A DNA stretch of 43,934 bases, from contig JAFAFC010000011.1 in assembly GCA_023423715.1 (NCBI GenBank), positions 1 through 43,934 on the forward strand, written 5' to 3'. The DNA is from Bacteroidota bacterium (GTDB taxonomy: Bacteria > Bacteroidota > Bacteroidia > Flavobacteriales > Weeksellaceae). The stretch's first letter is position 1. Each line of letters starts with the position of its first letter. Of the stretch, positions 27,948-34,419 are shown one piece after another. Position numbers and translations under genes: made by a program. The notes beneath the pieces were generated by a model that saw nothing but the letters and a program-made list of their open reading frames with translations, was not told the DNA's origin and ran no database searches.

Positions 27948-27969
27948 AGCCTTCTTCGGAAGGCTTTTT
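27948..27969 (+). terminator. Terminator of argS with UUCG loop
   Basis: Stem AGCCTTC / GAAGGCT closed by the tetraloop TTCG, then TTTT. It starts 6 bp after the argS stop. Confidence 0.9.
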
Positions 27970-27983
27970 AATTGATAAATACG

Positions 27984-28358
27984 ATGAATAGTTTTGAAGA
28001 TAATCATGTTGAATATCGTCGTCAGTTGCAAGAGGTTATTCAGCAATTGAAATCAGGGAATTCCAATATTCAACCGTTAGTTCATGATTTGGAATGGAGC
28101 GTTAAAAATGACCTTAATCGACTTGAAGTCATTGGAAAAGATGCGTTTGAAGATGAGATTGAAGAATTGATAAAGTTTCAGGAAGTTATCGATGCAATTA
28201 AAGCGAAGTATGCGATGAATTTTCAAGTAGATACAGCTTCTTTCGATGACGTTGATGGCGATAGTGATGATGAAGATTTATATTGGGAAGACGAAAATGA
28301 GTGGGAAGACGATTTTGATGAAGAGGACTCACCAAATGATGAGTCTGAATACGAATAA
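27984..28358 (+). CDS. Small acidic protein of unknown function
   Basis: Encodes 124 residues from the ATG at 27984 (MNSFEDNH). The N-terminal ~75 residues are predicted helical (EYRRQLQEVIQQLKSGNSNIQPLVHDLEWSVKNDLNRLEVIG) and have the heptad spacing of a coiled coil. The C-terminal ~40 residues are extremely acidic (runs of Asp/Glu with Trp and Tyr: DEDLYWEDENEWEDDFDEED). No signal peptide is present, so it is probably cytoplasmic. An upstream TTG would add four residues but is not needed. I do not recognise the family; an acidic tail of this kind can mimic nucleic acid or serve as a chaperone-like tail. A terminator follows at once. Confidence 0.7.
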   Translation: MNSFEDNHVEYRRQLQEVIQQLKSGNSNIQPLVHDLEWSVKNDLNRLEVIGKDAFEDEIEELIKFQEVIDAIKAKYAMNFQVDTASFDDVDGDSDDEDLYWEDENEWEDDFDEEDSPNDESEYE

Positions 28359-28361
28359 TAG

Positions 28362-28392
28362 AAAATCTGAGAAGCATTTCTCAGATTTTTTT
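28362..28392 (+). terminator. Terminator of the small acidic protein gene
   Basis: Perfect 12-bp stem, AAAATCTGAGAA / TTCTCAGATTTT, loop GCAT, T tail. Confidence 0.92.
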
Positions 28393-28395
28393 AAT

Positions 28396-28425
28396 AAAAA
28401 AACCATCTGAAAAATCAGATGGTTT
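28396..28425 (-). terminator. Terminator of tRNA-Gln
   Basis: On the minus strand, stem AAACCATCTGA / TCAGATGGTTT with a 4-nt loop runs into a T run, directly after the tRNA 3' end. Confidence 0.9.
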
Positions 28426-28426
28426 G

Positions 28427-28497
28427 TAGACCCACAGGGATTCGAACCCCGACAGACGGTACCAAAAACCGGAGTGCTACCGTTACACCATGGGTCT
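28427..28497 (-). tRNA. tRNA-Gln, anticodon UUG
   Basis: The 71-nt minus-strand sequence folds as a cloverleaf. Acceptor arms AGACCCA / TGGGTCT pair fully. The D arm is GTGT-AACGGTA-GCAC. The anticodon loop TTTTGGT carries TTG (position 34 onward). The T arm GGGGTTCGAATCCC holds the TTCGAAT loop. No CCA is encoded. The first anticodon-stem pair (C-T) is mismatched by my alignment. The gene stands alone between opposing protein genes and has its own terminator. Confidence 0.95.
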
Positions 28498-28583
28498 GTC
28501 GTTTATTGTGGTGCAAATATACAACGTTTTTCTGTATTTGCAAGTCTTTTCTAAAAAATTATTGATAATTTTATCCCTCAATC

Positions 28584-29630
28584 ATGGGCTTTATGCAAAC
28601 AATTGACTTTAAAAATCTCAAAATAAAAGAATTACAACCTAATTCAGAATTCGAAAAAAAAGTACAAATTTTTATTAATTCGTGGTTTTCGGATTCGGAA
28701 AAAGTAGAGGTTCAAACTTCGGGCTCGACAGGAACTCCGAAAATTTTCGAAATTGAGAAATCGAGAATGTTAGCTTCGGCAAAAAAAACGTGTGACTTTC
28801 TTGATTTGAAAGATGGTAATTCCGCTTTATTGTGTTTACCTATTGAATACATTTCAGGGAAAATGATGGTAGTGCGCTCTCTTTTTAGGAATTTGAAATT
28901 AACCATTTCAGATCCGTCACTAAAACCATTAGAAAATCTAAAACAAGAAATAGATTTCTGCGCTATGACGCCTTTGCAAGTGGAAAATTCGCTGGACAAA
29001 TTGCATTTGATTAAAAAGTTAATTATCGGTGGAGCTTCTGTTTCTACAAATCTCAAATCTCAAATCTCAAATCTCAAATTAAAAAATCAGATTTTCGAAA
29101 CGTACGGAATGTCAGAAACGCTTTCACATATTGGTTTGCGCCAGATTTTCCCAATCGAAGAAATGTACTTTTCATTGTTTGAAAGGATTTCTATTTCGCA
29201 AGACGATCGCGGTTGTTTAAAAATCAACGCTCCAGAACTTAATTCTGAAATTTTGCAGACCAATGATTTGGTTGAAATTATTAATGAAAAACAATTCCGG
29301 TTTTTAGGTCGAGTGGATAATGTGATCAATTCGGGTGGAGCAAAAATTTTTCCTGAAGAATTAGAAGGCTTAGTTAAAAAAGAAATTCCAAATGAAGTTG
29401 TGTTTTTAGGGATTCCAGATGAGATTTTGGGACAGAAATTAGTTTTAGTGATTGAAGAGTTGGGAGTTTCGAATTTGGAGTCTCAAGAAAATCTCAAATC
29501 TCAAATCTCAAATCTCAAATTCGAAAAATCCTTTCATAAGCCTAAAGAAATTATTTTCGTTGATGAAATTCCAAGGACGCCTAATGGAAAGGTGAATCGA
29601 ATTAAGCTTCAAAATTTGTTGGATAAGTAA
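28584..29630 (+). CDS. menE: AMP-forming acyl-CoA ligase, probably o-succinylbenzoate-CoA ligase (MenE)
   Basis: Encodes 348 residues, the short form seen in Bacteroidota MenE. Motifs: phosphate loop TSGSTGTPK near residue 45, YGMSETLSH near residue 175, GRVDNVINSGGAKIFPEE near residue 245, and the C-terminal PRTPNGKVNR with catalytic Lys336. These fit an ANL-family adenylating enzyme. MenE activates o-succinylbenzoate with CoA in menaquinone synthesis; no other men gene is nearby, so the substrate is inferred from size and sequence style. Two segments reading NLKSQISNLK are encoded by identical 32-bp arrays of the heptamer AAATCTC. A start three codons later (MQTIDF) is possible. Confidence 0.85.
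   Translation: MGFMQTIDFKNLKIKELQPNSEFEKKVQIFINSWFSDSEKVEVQTSGSTGTPKIFEIEKSRMLASAKKTCDFLDLKDGNSALLCLPIEYISGKMMVVRSLFRNLKLTISDPSLKPLENLKQEIDFCAMTPLQVENSLDKLHLIKKLIIGGASVSTNLKSQISNLKLKNQIFETYGMSETLSHIGLRQIFPIEEMYFSLFERISISQDDRGCLKINAPELNSEILQTNDLVEIINEKQFRFLGRVDNVINSGGAKIFPEELEGLVKKEIPNEVVFLGIPDEILGQKLVLVIEELGVSNLESQENLKSQISNLKFEKSFHKPKEIIFVDEIPRTPNGKVNRIKLQNLLDK
29048..29079 (+). repeat. Heptamer array (AAATCTC)4 inside menE, first copy
   Basis: Four exact tandem copies of AAATCTC plus AAAT, 32 bp, translated NLKSQISNLK in the loop before the YGMSET motif. A change by one unit would shift the reading frame. Confidence 0.95.
29489..29520 (+). repeat. Heptamer array (AAATCTC)4 inside menE, second copy
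   Basis: Identical in sequence, length and reading frame to the array 441 bp upstream (147 codons), in the C-terminal domain before the PRTPNGK motif. Confidence 0.95.
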
Positions 29631-30090
29631 AGGATTTAATTATTTCTGTTGGTAACCGCTTATTATTTGCAAAAAACACCACGAAAAATAAAAGTAAATA
29701 CATAACTAATTTTATGTTTTTCGAACAACAAGTCGTATCTTTTCGTTGTTAAAAAAGCGAATTATAGTTTGGCTCAATTGAAGTTTAAGAAAGGTTTTAT
29801 CAGTTCTATTTTACTTGCTGCTTTTTGATACTTTTTTTGATAAATTTCTGTTTTTTAATTTTTATGTATTTTACAAATTAACAGGTCTGATAACGTGTCT
29901 GTTATCATGTAATTTTAGTTATATAAATTCCTGAATCCAAATAACATTTTTCTGCTTATTAAAAGTCCCGAATTGTACATTCGCAAAAAATTTTCGTATA
30001 CCATTATTCTTTTTGAAAATTGAAATGATTTTGTAAAATGATTATCAGAAAGAATGAAAGTATATTAAAATTTTAAAAATACAAATTAGG
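29631..30090. other. 460-bp gene-free region before the fibre-like genes
   Basis: A/T-rich. It holds no convincing reading frame over about 22 codons and no terminator for menE that I can see. Signals: a 7-bp inverted repeat TGATAAC / GTTATCA with a 6-bp spacer at 29888-29907, a short CGAAT / ATTCG hairpin at 29969-29983, and a direct repeat TTTTTGATA at 29822 and 29834. No consensus TAnnTTTG box was found close to the downstream start. Confidence 0.6.
29888..29907. promoter_or_regulatory. Inverted repeat TGATAAC-N6-GTTATCA, possible operator
   Basis: A perfect 7-bp inverted repeat in the long intergenic region, about 185 bp upstream of the first fibre-like gene. Its role as a binding site is inferred from symmetry only. 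Confidence 0.35.
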
Positions 30091-30846
30091 ATGAAAAAGA
30101 AAATTATTTATGCAACAATAGGCTTTGCTTCTATTGTAAATTTCTCGGCACAAGTAGGTGTTAATACAAATAATCCATTAGGTACATTCCATATTGACGG
30201 TGCCAAAGATAATTTGCCACCTGCAACGCCTACAGCAACTCAAATTAGTAATGATGTCATTGTGACTTCTTCAGGAAATGTAGGGATTGGAACTATTACA
30301 CCAACGAGAAAATTAGAAATTGTTTCTTCCACAACTCCAGCATTTAAGTTAGTAGATGGTTCTCAGAGCGCAAATTACGTTCTTATGTCCGATGCTGGTG
30401 GAAACGCAAGTTGGAAAGCTACAACACAAGTTGTTTTAGGAAACTTTGGATCGGGAATAAATAGTGCTGTAACTTCAGGTAATTATTACATTGGCGCTTC
30501 AATTACCTTACCACCTGGTAAATGGTTGGTTTTAACCAATATAGTTTTGAAAGCAACACCTACTCCGACGGGAAATCAAGGTGCTTGGGTAAGATTGGCT
30601 TGGAGTCCGCTTCAGAATTCTAACGATAATACAAATATTATTGGGAATTTAGTTTCTGGTGTTTATGTTGCACCTACAGCCTCAGCTAACGGTGGAACAT
30701 TAATTAATAATACTACTTCATCTGATAAAACTTTTTATTTGAATGTAACCAATCCTGATATTTTTGGAAGTTATTCTGCAAATTGGAATGGTTTAGGAAG
30801 TGGTACGAGTATTGAAAATTCAATTGTAGCTTATCCCGCAAATTAA
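30091..30846 (+). CDS. Secreted fibre-like protein (first of a tandem pair)
   Basis: Encodes 251 residues. A signal peptide ends FSAQ, followed by QVGVNTNNPLGTFHIDGAKDN and, ~40 residues later, GNVGIGTITPTRKLEIVSS. The GVNTxxPxxxFHIDGAKDN and VGIGTxxPxxKLEI motifs occur in many Flavobacteriia secreted proteins and resemble segments of phage tail-fibre-like proteins. Residues ~110-251 form a Gly/Asn/Thr-rich domain ending IVAYPAN, shared with the next gene. Function unknown; surface display or adhesion is likely. It is followed by its paralogue after 4 bp, so they form an operon. Confidence 0.78.
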   Translation: MKKKIIYATIGFASIVNFSAQVGVNTNNPLGTFHIDGAKDNLPPATPTATQISNDVIVTSSGNVGIGTITPTRKLEIVSSTTPAFKLVDGSQSANYVLMSDAGGNASWKATTQVVLGNFGSGINSAVTSGNYYIGASITLPPGKWLVLTNIVLKATPTPTGNQGAWVRLAWSPLQNSNDNTNIIGNLVSGVYVAPTASANGGTLINNTTSSDKTFYLNVTNPDIFGSYSANWNGLGSGTSIENSIVAYPAN

Positions 30847-30850
30847 GATT

Positions 30851-31636
30851 ATGAAGAATTTCTTTTTTTTAGTATTAATTCCGGCTACATTTTCAGCACA
30901 AATGGGAATTAATACAAATAAACCGCAACAGCTTTTTCATATTGATGGAGCCAAGGATAATAAGCAAATACCTTTGTCTTCTGCAATGATAGATAATGAT
31001 GTTGTGGTCACAAATACCGGTAGAATGGGGATTGGTGAACTAGCTCCGAGTGTTAAAATGAATATAAAATCTGTATCGTTTGCAAAGGGGTTTAGACTAG
31101 CTGATGGAACTGAAGGTGACGGTAAAATGTTAACTTCTATAAATTCAACTGGAGATGCCAATTGGAAAGCACGTTTGCAAACGAAGGTTGTTCTATCAGA
31201 TGGTGGAGGATTTACAGGGAGAGTATCCAGCGATATGGCTTATATTAACCGTCAAGTCACTTTGGAACCTGGAAGATGGTTAATAAATTCTACATTACTT
31301 TTAGCAACTTACTCAAGTGGAACCGTTAGCTCAAGTGGAACCAAAGATAAAGGATTTTACGCAAGGTTTTCTTGGGCTGAAAAAAAAGCAGATGGAACTT
31401 ATTTTCTGACTCCTGATGCTTTATATGGAAATGAATTAGGTGGTCCTTATGTATATATTTATGGTGTTGCAAAAGGCAATACGTTGATTCAGAATACGTC
31501 TAGCGCTTCAAAAACATATTATCTTGTTACCCGAACTCCTACATTTTGGGGAGGTTATGATCAAACGAATAACTGGAATTGGTTAGGTTATTCTTTTTGG
31601 GGCGAAACGACCATAATTGCTTTTCCCGCAAACTAA
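30851..31636 (+). CDS. Secreted fibre-like protein (second of a tandem pair)
   Basis: Encodes 261 residues, a clear paralogue of the upstream gene. The signal peptide ends FSAQ, then MGINTNKPQQLFHIDGAKDN, a GRMGIGELAPSVKMNIKS segment, and a C-terminal domain with LEPGRWLINSTLLL, FYARFSWAEKK, NTLIQNTSSASKTYYLVTRTP and the shared end IIAFPAN. The aligned blocks (PGKWLVLTNIVL, WVRLAWSP, GTLINNTTSSDKTFYLNVTNP in the first gene) show a common C-terminal fold after divergence. Probably expressed with the first gene; a terminator follows 30 bp later. Confidence 0.78.
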   Translation: MKNFFFLVLIPATFSAQMGINTNKPQQLFHIDGAKDNKQIPLSSAMIDNDVVVTNTGRMGIGELAPSVKMNIKSVSFAKGFRLADGTEGDGKMLTSINSTGDANWKARLQTKVVLSDGGGFTGRVSSDMAYINRQVTLEPGRWLINSTLLLATYSSGTVSSSGTKDKGFYARFSWAEKKADGTYFLTPDALYGNELGGPYVYIYGVAKGNTLIQNTSSASKTYYLVTRTPTFWGGYDQTNNWNWLGYSFWGETTIIAFPAN

Positions 31637-31666
31637 AACTTCATTGTACTTTTTTATAAACTAAAG

Positions 31667-31690
31667 ATCATCCATTTGGATGATTTTTTT
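31667..31690 (+). terminator. Terminator of the fibre-like pair
   Basis: Stem ATCATCC / GGATGAT with loop ATTT and a seven-T tail. Confidence 0.9.
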
Positions 31691-31724
31691 ATAATTTAAA
31701 ATCTCAAAAAGAATTCTTAAATTT

Positions 31725-31732
31725 TATCTTTG
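31725..31732 (+). promoter_or_regulatory. -7 element TATCTTTG of arfB
   Basis: Exact consensus match. Only 12 bp separate it from the ATG at 31745, so the transcript should be almost leaderless. It rules out the in-frame upstream start at 31730, which overlaps the box. Confidence 0.6.
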
Positions 31733-31744
31733 TACCATTATAAA

Positions 31745-32137
31745 ATGAAAAACTTCGCATCCGAAATACAATACAAAACCGCTCGAAGTAGCGGTGCAGG
31801 TGGACAGAACGTCAACAAAGTGGAAACTATGGTTTCGGCTAAATGGAACGTATCTGCTTCTCAGTATTTTTCGGAAGAAGAAAAGGTTTTGATTTTAGAA
31901 AAACTTAAAAATAAAATCAATTCCGAAGGGTTTCTTCAAATGAGTTCGCAGGAATCACGTTCGCAATTAGAAAACAAAGAAATTGTAACCGAAAAAATGC
32001 TTGTTGTGGTGGATAAAGCTTTGTTTGTTCCCAAAAAACGAAAGGCGACAAAACCAACAAAAGGTTCCAAAGAAAAACGCTTAAATCAGAAAAAGCAACA
32101 TTCTGAAAAGAAGGAAAATCGGAAATTCAAATACTAG
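31745..32137 (+). CDS. arfB: Peptidyl-tRNA hydrolase ArfB (ribosome rescue)
   Basis: Encodes 130 residues from the ATG at 31745. The release-factor-like domain carries GAGGQNVNKVET with the catalytic GGQ at residues 19-21. The C-terminal tail is highly basic and probably disordered (about 30 residues dominated by Lys, Arg, Gln and Ser), the part that enters the empty mRNA channel of stalled ribosomes. The size and layout match YaeJ/ArfB rather than RF1 or RF2, which are much longer. It releases nascent chains from ribosomes stalled without a stop codon. Confidence 0.93.
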   Translation: MKNFASEIQYKTARSSGAGGQNVNKVETMVSAKWNVSASQYFSEEEKVLILEKLKNKINSEGFLQMSSQESRSQLENKEIVTEKMLVVVDKALFVPKKRKATKPTKGSKEKRLNQKKQHSEKKENRKFKY

Positions 32138-32182
32138 TTTTTATCACATTGCGAAGTGCAGGTTTGGTATAAAATTTCCATC

Positions 32183-32213
32183 CATAATAGAAATCTAAAA
32201 TTTTTCTATTATG
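32183..32213 (+). promoter_or_regulatory. Perfect 11-bp hairpin covering the SDR start codon
   Basis: CATAATAGAAA (32183-32193) and TTTCTATTATG (32203-32213) are perfect inverted repeats with a 9-nt spacer. The last three bases of the right arm are the ATG of the SDR gene. If transcribed, the hairpin would bury the start codon. There is no T run after it, so it is not a terminator. It could also be a protein operator. Confidence 0.6.
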
Positions 32214-32960
32214 AGACTTCAAAATAAAATAGCCATTATTACTGGAGCGGCTTCTGGTATGGGCGAAGCGATGGTTTATACATTTGCAAAAGAAGGTGCT
32301 AAAATTGTAGCAACGGATATTCAATTGGAAAAATTAGAAGCGTTGGTTGAGAAAATAAAACAAAATGGTGGTGATGCTATTGCTATTCAGCATGATGTTT
32401 CTTCCAGAGCTGCTTGGTTTGATGAAGTGGTTCCGAAAACGCTTTCAACATTTGGAACGATCGATATTTTAATCAACAATGCGGGAATTTCAATTCCGAA
32501 ACCTTTTATGGAACAAACGGAAGAAACTTGGTCGAACGCATATGCAATTAATTTAAATAGCATAATGTTGGGTATGCAATCGGTACTTCCAACAATGGAA
32601 AAAAAGGGTGGAAGTATTGTTAATATTTCTTCCATTGCAGCACTCACGGGAATGTCTGGCCCTGGCGTTTATACCGCTTCTAAGGGAGGTGCGTCGGCCA
32701 TTACACGAGCGGCAGCTGTTGATTTTGGACCAATGAAAATCCGTGTGAATGCCATTAATCCAGGGTATATCATGACTCCGATGAGTGAAGAACATCTCAA
32801 TAAGCCAGAAGTTAAAGCATATTTTGAAAGCATCATTCCGCTTAAGGATTTTGGACTTGCTCAAGATATTGCGGATGCAGCTTTGTTTTTAGCATCGGAT
32901 GAATCTCGTTATATTTCTGGTGTAAACTTAGCTGTGGATGGTGGAGCAACGATTAAGTAA
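32211..32960 (+). CDS. Short-chain dehydrogenase/reductase (SDR family)
   Basis: Encodes 249 residues, the classical SDR length. The nucleotide-binding motif TGAASGMGE is at residues 11-19, NNAGIS at ~88-93, ISSIAAL with the catalytic Ser near 141, and the YTASK catalytic pair Tyr154 and Lys158. The C-terminal SDESRYISGVNLAVDGGATI is typical of FabG- and glucose-dehydrogenase-like enzymes. The residue after the second beta-strand is Asp (ATDIQLEK), which suggests NAD(H) preference. The substrate cannot be told from sequence. The start codon sits in an inverted repeat, and the following gene has its own promoter. Confidence 0.92.
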   Translation: MRLQNKIAIITGAASGMGEAMVYTFAKEGAKIVATDIQLEKLEALVEKIKQNGGDAIAIQHDVSSRAAWFDEVVPKTLSTFGTIDILINNAGISIPKPFMEQTEETWSNAYAINLNSIMLGMQSVLPTMEKKGGSIVNISSIAALTGMSGPGVYTASKGGASAITRAAAVDFGPMKIRVNAINPGYIMTPMSEEHLNKPEVKAYFESIIPLKDFGLAQDIADAALFLASDESRYISGVNLAVDGGATIK

Positions 32961-33030
32961 CAATCTAGATTAACGAGAAAAGATTTTTCTGTATTAAGTA
33001 CGTTTAACCTTATGTCTCGTGTTGCTTGAT

Positions 33031-33059
33031 TTGATTCTAACATCTAATCCTTATCTTTG
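33031..33059 (+). promoter_or_regulatory. Promoter TTG-N18-TATCTTTG of the DHS-family gene
   Basis: TTG at 33031-33033 and TATCTTTG at 33052-33059, 18 bp before the ATG at 33078. The box overlaps an in-frame upstream start at 33057, which is therefore rejected. Confidence 0.65.
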
Positions 33060-33077
33060 CAAAAACAAATTTCAAAA

Positions 33078-34055
33078 ATGAGCAATAGACCAATTTCAGA
33101 ATTTCTTGAAAAGTACTATTTACACTTTAACGCAGCTGCGCTTGTAGACGCGTCTAAAGGTTATGTTGCCCACCTAAAAGATGGCGGGAAAATGATGATT
33201 ACTCTTGCTGGTGCAATGTCAACGGCAGAAATGGGTAAAATTCTTGCGGACATGATTCGTCAAGGGAAAGTAGATATTATTTCTTGTACAGGTGCCAACT
33301 TGGAGGAAGATGTAATGAATCTTGTTGCACATTCGCATTATAAAAGAGTTCCTAACTACCGTGATTTGACGCCGGAGCAGGAAAGAGAACTTTTAGACCA
33401 ACACTACAACCGTGTTACCGATACTTGTATTCCAGAAGAGGAGGCTTTCAGAAGATTGCAAACGCATTTGGAAGATGTTTGGCATGCAGCCGAAGCAAAA
33501 GGAGAGAGATATTTCCCACACGAATTCTTATATCAAGTGGTGAATTCTGGAGTTTTAGAACAATACTATGAAATCGACCCTAAAGATTCTTGGATTGTAG
33601 CGGCGGCGGAGAAAAACTTACCAATCGTTTGTCCAGGATGGGAAGATTCTACAACAGGAAATATCTTTACTTCTAACGTTATCAAAGGAAAATTGAACGT
33701 TCACACCGTAAAATCAGGTATCGAATATATGATTTACTTAACAGAGTGGTATCGTGCAAATTCAGGTGGAAAAGGAGTTGGATTCTTCCAAATTGGTGGA
33801 GGTATCGCTGGAGATTTCCCAATTTGTGTAGTTCCGATGATGTACCAAGATTTGGAGTGGGAAGACGTACCTTTCTGGTCGTATTTCTGTCAGATTTCAG
33901 ACTCTACAACCTCTTATGGATCGTATTCAGGAGCAGTTCCGAACGAGAAAATCACTTGGGGGAAATTGGATATCGATACACCAAAATACATCGTGGAATC
34001 AGACGCAACTATTTGCGCACCATTGATGTTTACATACATTTTGGAGAATTCTTAA
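33078..34055 (+). CDS. Deoxyhypusine synthase-family protein
   Basis: Encodes 325 residues. The N-terminal half contains GKMMITLAGAMSTAEMG and IISCTGANLEEDV. The C-terminal half has CPGWEDSTTGNIF, GFFQIGGGIAGDFPI and NEKITWGKLDIDTPKYIVESDAT. Lys296 in TWGK aligns with the catalytic Lys of eukaryotic deoxyhypusine synthase (SWGK). Bacteria have no eIF5A, so family members here are thought to transfer the aminobutyl group of spermidine or related amines in polyamine metabolism. No polyamine gene adjoins it in this window. It is monocistronic, with its own promoter and a terminator 50 bp after the stop. Confidence 0.9.
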   Translation: MSNRPISEFLEKYYLHFNAAALVDASKGYVAHLKDGGKMMITLAGAMSTAEMGKILADMIRQGKVDIISCTGANLEEDVMNLVAHSHYKRVPNYRDLTPEQERELLDQHYNRVTDTCIPEEEAFRRLQTHLEDVWHAAEAKGERYFPHEFLYQVVNSGVLEQYYEIDPKDSWIVAAAEKNLPIVCPGWEDSTTGNIFTSNVIKGKLNVHTVKSGIEYMIYLTEWYRANSGGKGVGFFQIGGGIAGDFPICVVPMMYQDLEWEDVPFWSYFCQISDSTTSYGSYSGAVPNEKITWGKLDIDTPKYIVESDATICAPLMFTYILENS

Positions 34056-34064
34056 TTAAATGTC

Positions 34065-34085
34065 ATGCTGAGCTTGTCGAAGCAT
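34065..34085. repeat. Conserved intergenic repeat ATGCTGAGCTTGTCGAAGCAT
   Basis: The arms ATGCT / AGCAT flank GAGCTTGTCGA. From memory this motif, usually preceded by TGTC, occurs in intergenic regions of many Bacteroidota and other bacteria; I could not search. Here it lies between the DHS-family stop codon and its terminator. Confidence 0.6.
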
Positions 34086-34104
34086 CTCAAACAAATATAT
34101 TATT

Positions 34105-34133
34105 TGCTCAACCTTGTGTTGGGCATTTTTTTT
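34105..34133 (+). terminator. Terminator of the DHS-family gene
   Basis: Stem TGCTCAAC / GTTGGGCA (one G-T pair), loop CTTGT, then eight T's. Confidence 0.85.
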
Positions 34134-34248
34134 GGGCGTGCCCCTCGCCAAACCTTTCCTGCTGCTCGGGTCGGGCTGCTTTGGGCTTCGCTTCGCTTCG
34201 GTGCTTTGCACTGCTCCCTTCGGTCGCACCCGCCGCATCCCTCACGCG
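34134..34248. repeat. GC-rich intergenic repeat element
   Basis: About 115 bp of roughly two-thirds GC in a genome that is otherwise about one-third GC. It starts GGGCGTGCCCCTCGCC and ends ATCCCTCACGCG, with internal hairpin-like blocks (CGGTGC-TTT-GCACTG; TCGCTTCGCTTCGG). The ends resemble those of an intergenic element I recall from many Flavobacteriia genomes, where the middle varies. It sits between the 3' ends of two convergent genes and encodes no credible protein on either strand. Confidence 0.65.
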
Positions 34249-34254
34249 AAATCA

Positions 34255-34404
34255 CTAATCATCCAACGAATTAATCAAAACATAGTATTTAATTCCCAAC
34301 AAAATCTTTTCAAATTTTGTTAATTTCAAAGGATCTTTCTTAGCGAATTTGGGTAAAACGACTCGAGTAATTTTATTCAAAAATTTAAAAAATGTCTTCT
34401 TCAT
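34255..34404 (-). CDS. 49-residue basic protein of a conserved small-protein type
   Basis: Reads leftward from ATG at 34404 to TAG at 34255. The product opens MKKTFFKFLNKITRVVLPKF, continues with KKDPLKLTKFEKILLGIKYY and ends VLINSLDD. I recall short proteins of this form (MKK.FF..LNK....LP...K.D...L.K.EK.....YW....SLD) in many Flavobacteriia genomes, often labelled SsrA-binding protein although they lack the SmpB fold and length. The role is unknown. The start lies 15 bp after the stop of the acyltransferase gene on the same strand, so they may be co-transcribed. The GC-rich repeat begins a few bases beyond its stop. Confidence 0.75.
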   Translation of the reverse strand: MKKTFFKFLNKITRVVLPKFAKKDPLKLTKFEKILLGIKYYVLINSLDD

Positions 34405-34419
34405 AGTTTATTTTTTACA

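Noticed and set aside
29700..29830. Possible remnant coding fragment in the 460-bp gap (frame reading NYSLAQLKFKKGFISSILLAAF)
   Set aside because: Too short, no start codon in context and no recognisable family; cannot be told from chance.
33746..34258. 170-codon plus-strand frame running from the DHS-family gene into the GC-rich repeat
   Set aside because: It overlaps a certain gene in another frame and its C-terminal part is just the translated repeat element.
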